NCBI GenBank assembly: GCA_038259855.1
Contig: JBBSOJ010000019.1
Coordinates: 1-22,377 of the forward strand
Direction of reading: 5' to 3'
DNA: 22,377 nt
Source: JBPOFM01 sp038259855
Lineage (GTDB): Bacteria > Bacteroidota > Bacteroidia > Flavobacteriales > Flavobacteriaceae
Part shown: piece after piece, positions 21,196-22,377 of the stretch
Layout: every line of letters starts with the position of its first letter
Numbering within the stretch: the first letter of the stretch is position 1
Translations under genes and position numbers: made by a program
Notes under the pieces: generated by a model
What the model was told of the DNA's origin: nothing
The model's input: only the letters and a program-made list of their open reading frames with translations
The model's database searches: none

Positions 21196-22020
21196 ATGTA
21201 TAGGTATTGTATTCTCTTTAGTTTTTTGAGTCTTCTAAATTGCAATACTTCCATTGGTCAAGGTTATGTCGAAACTCCAAAGGAAAAAGACGCCAGACAA
21301 GATTCTATCATTGAAATCTACTCAAAAAATTGTGCCAAACAATACAATTATACATATGCCATGTCCGAATGGCAAGCGTGTCTTGACAAAGGATTAGAAC
21401 AAGATAGCACCATCGCCTATTTATGGCAGCAAAAAGCTATGCCTTATTTTAAAGCTCGAAAATATGAGGTCGGAATGGAATTTATTGACAAGGCCGTAGA
21501 ATATAATCCAATACGTTATTTAAGCTATCGCGCTTTTATCAAATGTATTTTTGCAAAAACTTACAAAGATGCTATTAAAGATTTTGAAGCGTGCATCGAA
21601 ATGGAAGGCAATACCTATGTGATGGACCATACCTACAAGTTTCACATTGCTTTGTGTTATCTACAGTTAAATGAATATGAAAAAGCTGAAACTATTTTCG
21701 AGATAGATATCGCAGAACAAGAAAAACAATGGGGAGAAGCGCATTTTTTAGATTTATTTTATTTTGGCATCAGTAAATACGAACAAGGAAAATGGGAAGA
21801 AGCCATTGAACAATTTGATAAATCCTTATCGTCTTATCCTGATTTTTCAGATGTAGAGTATTACAAATCGATTTGTTTAATGCGTTTGGATAAAATTGAA
21901 GATTCCCGGAACTTATATGATAAAGCAAAACTTGATGCTGCTAATGGGCATACCATTGCCGAAGACAATGTGATTTATGAAACGTATCCTTATCAAGTAA
22001 GATGGTCCAGCAATAATTGA
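21196..22020 (+). CDS. TPR-containing probable lipoprotein
   Basis: A 274-residue protein beginning with a signal-like hydrophobic stretch (YCILFSFLSLLN) that ends in a lipobox-like LLNC, with Cys16 as the candidate lipidated residue; asparagine before the cysteine is not the commonest choice. The mature part is helical with tetratricopeptide-type repeats, clearest at about 73-106 (AYLWQQKAMPYFKARKYEVG), 151-184 (FHIALCYLQLNEYEKAETIF) and 194-228 (FYFGISKYEQGKWEEAIEQF). TPRs mediate protein contacts, so a scaffold or accessory role at the cell envelope is plausible, but I do not recognise a specific family. It starts 11 bp after engB on the same strand. An 85-bp gap separates it from a convergent ORF, with no convincing terminator. 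Confidence 0.85.
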   Translation: MYRYCILFSFLSLLNCNTSIGQGYVETPKEKDARQDSIIEIYSKNCAKQYNYTYAMSEWQACLDKGLEQDSTIAYLWQQKAMPYFKARKYEVGMEFIDKAVEYNPIRYLSYRAFIKCIFAKTYKDAIKDFEACIEMEGNTYVMDHTYKFHIALCYLQLNEYEKAETIFEIDIAEQEKQWGEAHFLDLFYFGISKYEQGKWEEAIEQFDKSLSSYPDFSDVEYYKSICLMRLDKIEDSRNLYDKAKLDAANGHTIAEDNVIYETYPYQVRWSSNN

Positions 22021-22105
22021 TTCTTACCCCTTCACCTCCAAAATAATGCCAATTAAAAAAAGGCTTTAATCAACATTATGATGTAAAAATATAGTTTGAA
22101 AAACG

Positions 22106-22377
22106 CTAATTATAATCATTTATCCCGTACAATAACTCCTTCATCTTACTTCCATTAATTTCTACAGGTTTATAAGCCGTATTAAACTTCTCAATACTTT
22201 TATTGATGTTATCCTTTAGTTTCGCAAATTCTATTGGAATTTTGGAAGCACATTGTTGTTGGTTATCATAGCTGTTAAGCATAATTCCAAATTTCTCATA
22301 AAATTTGGCGCCTCGGTCGATATGCGAATTGTAAAGCGTTATGAACTGCAAGAGCCTATCTATTGGAAATTCGAGAT
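22106..22377 (-). CDS. Hypothetical protein (partial, 5' end beyond right edge)
   Basis: The minus-strand frame is open from the TAG at 22106-22108 to the window edge, so the N-terminus is outside. About 90 residues are visible, hydrophilic, lysine-rich and probably helical (FAKLKDNINKSIEKFNTAYK), ending LLYGINDYN. A TTG at 22349-22351 could be read as a start, but open codons continue upstream of it and an internal position is more likely. I do not recognise a family or any catalytic motif. It converges on the TPR protein gene. Confidence 0.55.
   Translation of the reverse strand, partial: LEFPIDRLLQFITLYNSHIDRGAKFYEKFGIMLNSYDNQQQCASKIPIEFAKLKDNINKSIEKFNTAYKPVEINGSKMKELLYGINDYN

Noticed and set aside
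22021..22105. Bidirectional terminator between the TPR gene and the convergent ORF
   Set aside because: Only weak ATTAAA/TTTAAT and ACAT/ATGT inverted repeats are present, without a GC stem and U-tract.

Overview
The window is chromosomal DNA from a member of the Bacteroidota, most likely the family Flavobacteriaceae. Evidence: low GC content, -7 promoter elements of the TAnnTTTG type, almost no Shine-Dalgarno sequences, a 650-residue FtsZ with a long acidic tail ending in FLHDNVD, a roughly 410-residue MraY with a large inserted loop, and a PASTA-bearing FtsI. I cannot name the genus from sequence alone.

The core (about 3.2-19.3 kb, all on the minus strand) is a division and cell wall (dcw) cluster. 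In transcription order it reads mraZ, rsmH, ftsL-like, ftsI, murE, mraY, murD, ftsW, murG, murC, ftsQ, ftsA, ftsZ. Spacing is tight, with TAATG stop/start overlaps at ftsI/murE and murD/ftsW, a 14-bp overlap at mraZ/rsmH and a 17-bp overlap at murC/ftsQ. The products make the nucleotide and lipid precursors of peptidoglycan (MurE, MraY, MurD, MurG, MurC), polymerise and cross-link septal wall (FtsW, FtsI), and build the Z-ring and divisome (FtsZ, FtsA, FtsQ, FtsL). The DNPR motif in MurE points to meso-diaminopimelate in the wall. murF and ddl are not in the cluster. A strong terminator follows ftsZ. At the head, three direct repeats of a GTGGT box spaced exactly 10 bp lie just upstream of a -7 element and look like the MraZ autoregulatory operator.

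Downstream of ftsZ, also on the minus strand, are a yqeY-like gene, tRNA-Arg(UCG), a six-copy 77-bp tandem array of hairpin/terminator modules (1901-2347), an MtfA-like zinc peptidase and the 5' part of a PLP-dependent threonine/serine dehydratase that runs off the left edge. Divergent from mraZ, on the plus strand, are an alpha/beta hydrolase, the ribosome-assembly GTPase engB (yihA) and a TPR lipoprotein. A partial minus-strand ORF of unknown function enters from the right edge.

The genes are ordinary housekeeping genes. The unusual content is non-coding: the 77-bp array beside the tRNA, small palindromic repeats that appear to have been read into the ends of MurD, MurG and perhaps MurC, purine-rich degenerate repeats in the cluster's few real spacers, and a structured ftsA-ftsZ spacer with mutually exclusive pairings. 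I did not find a defence system, prophage, CRISPR array or intact insertion sequence.
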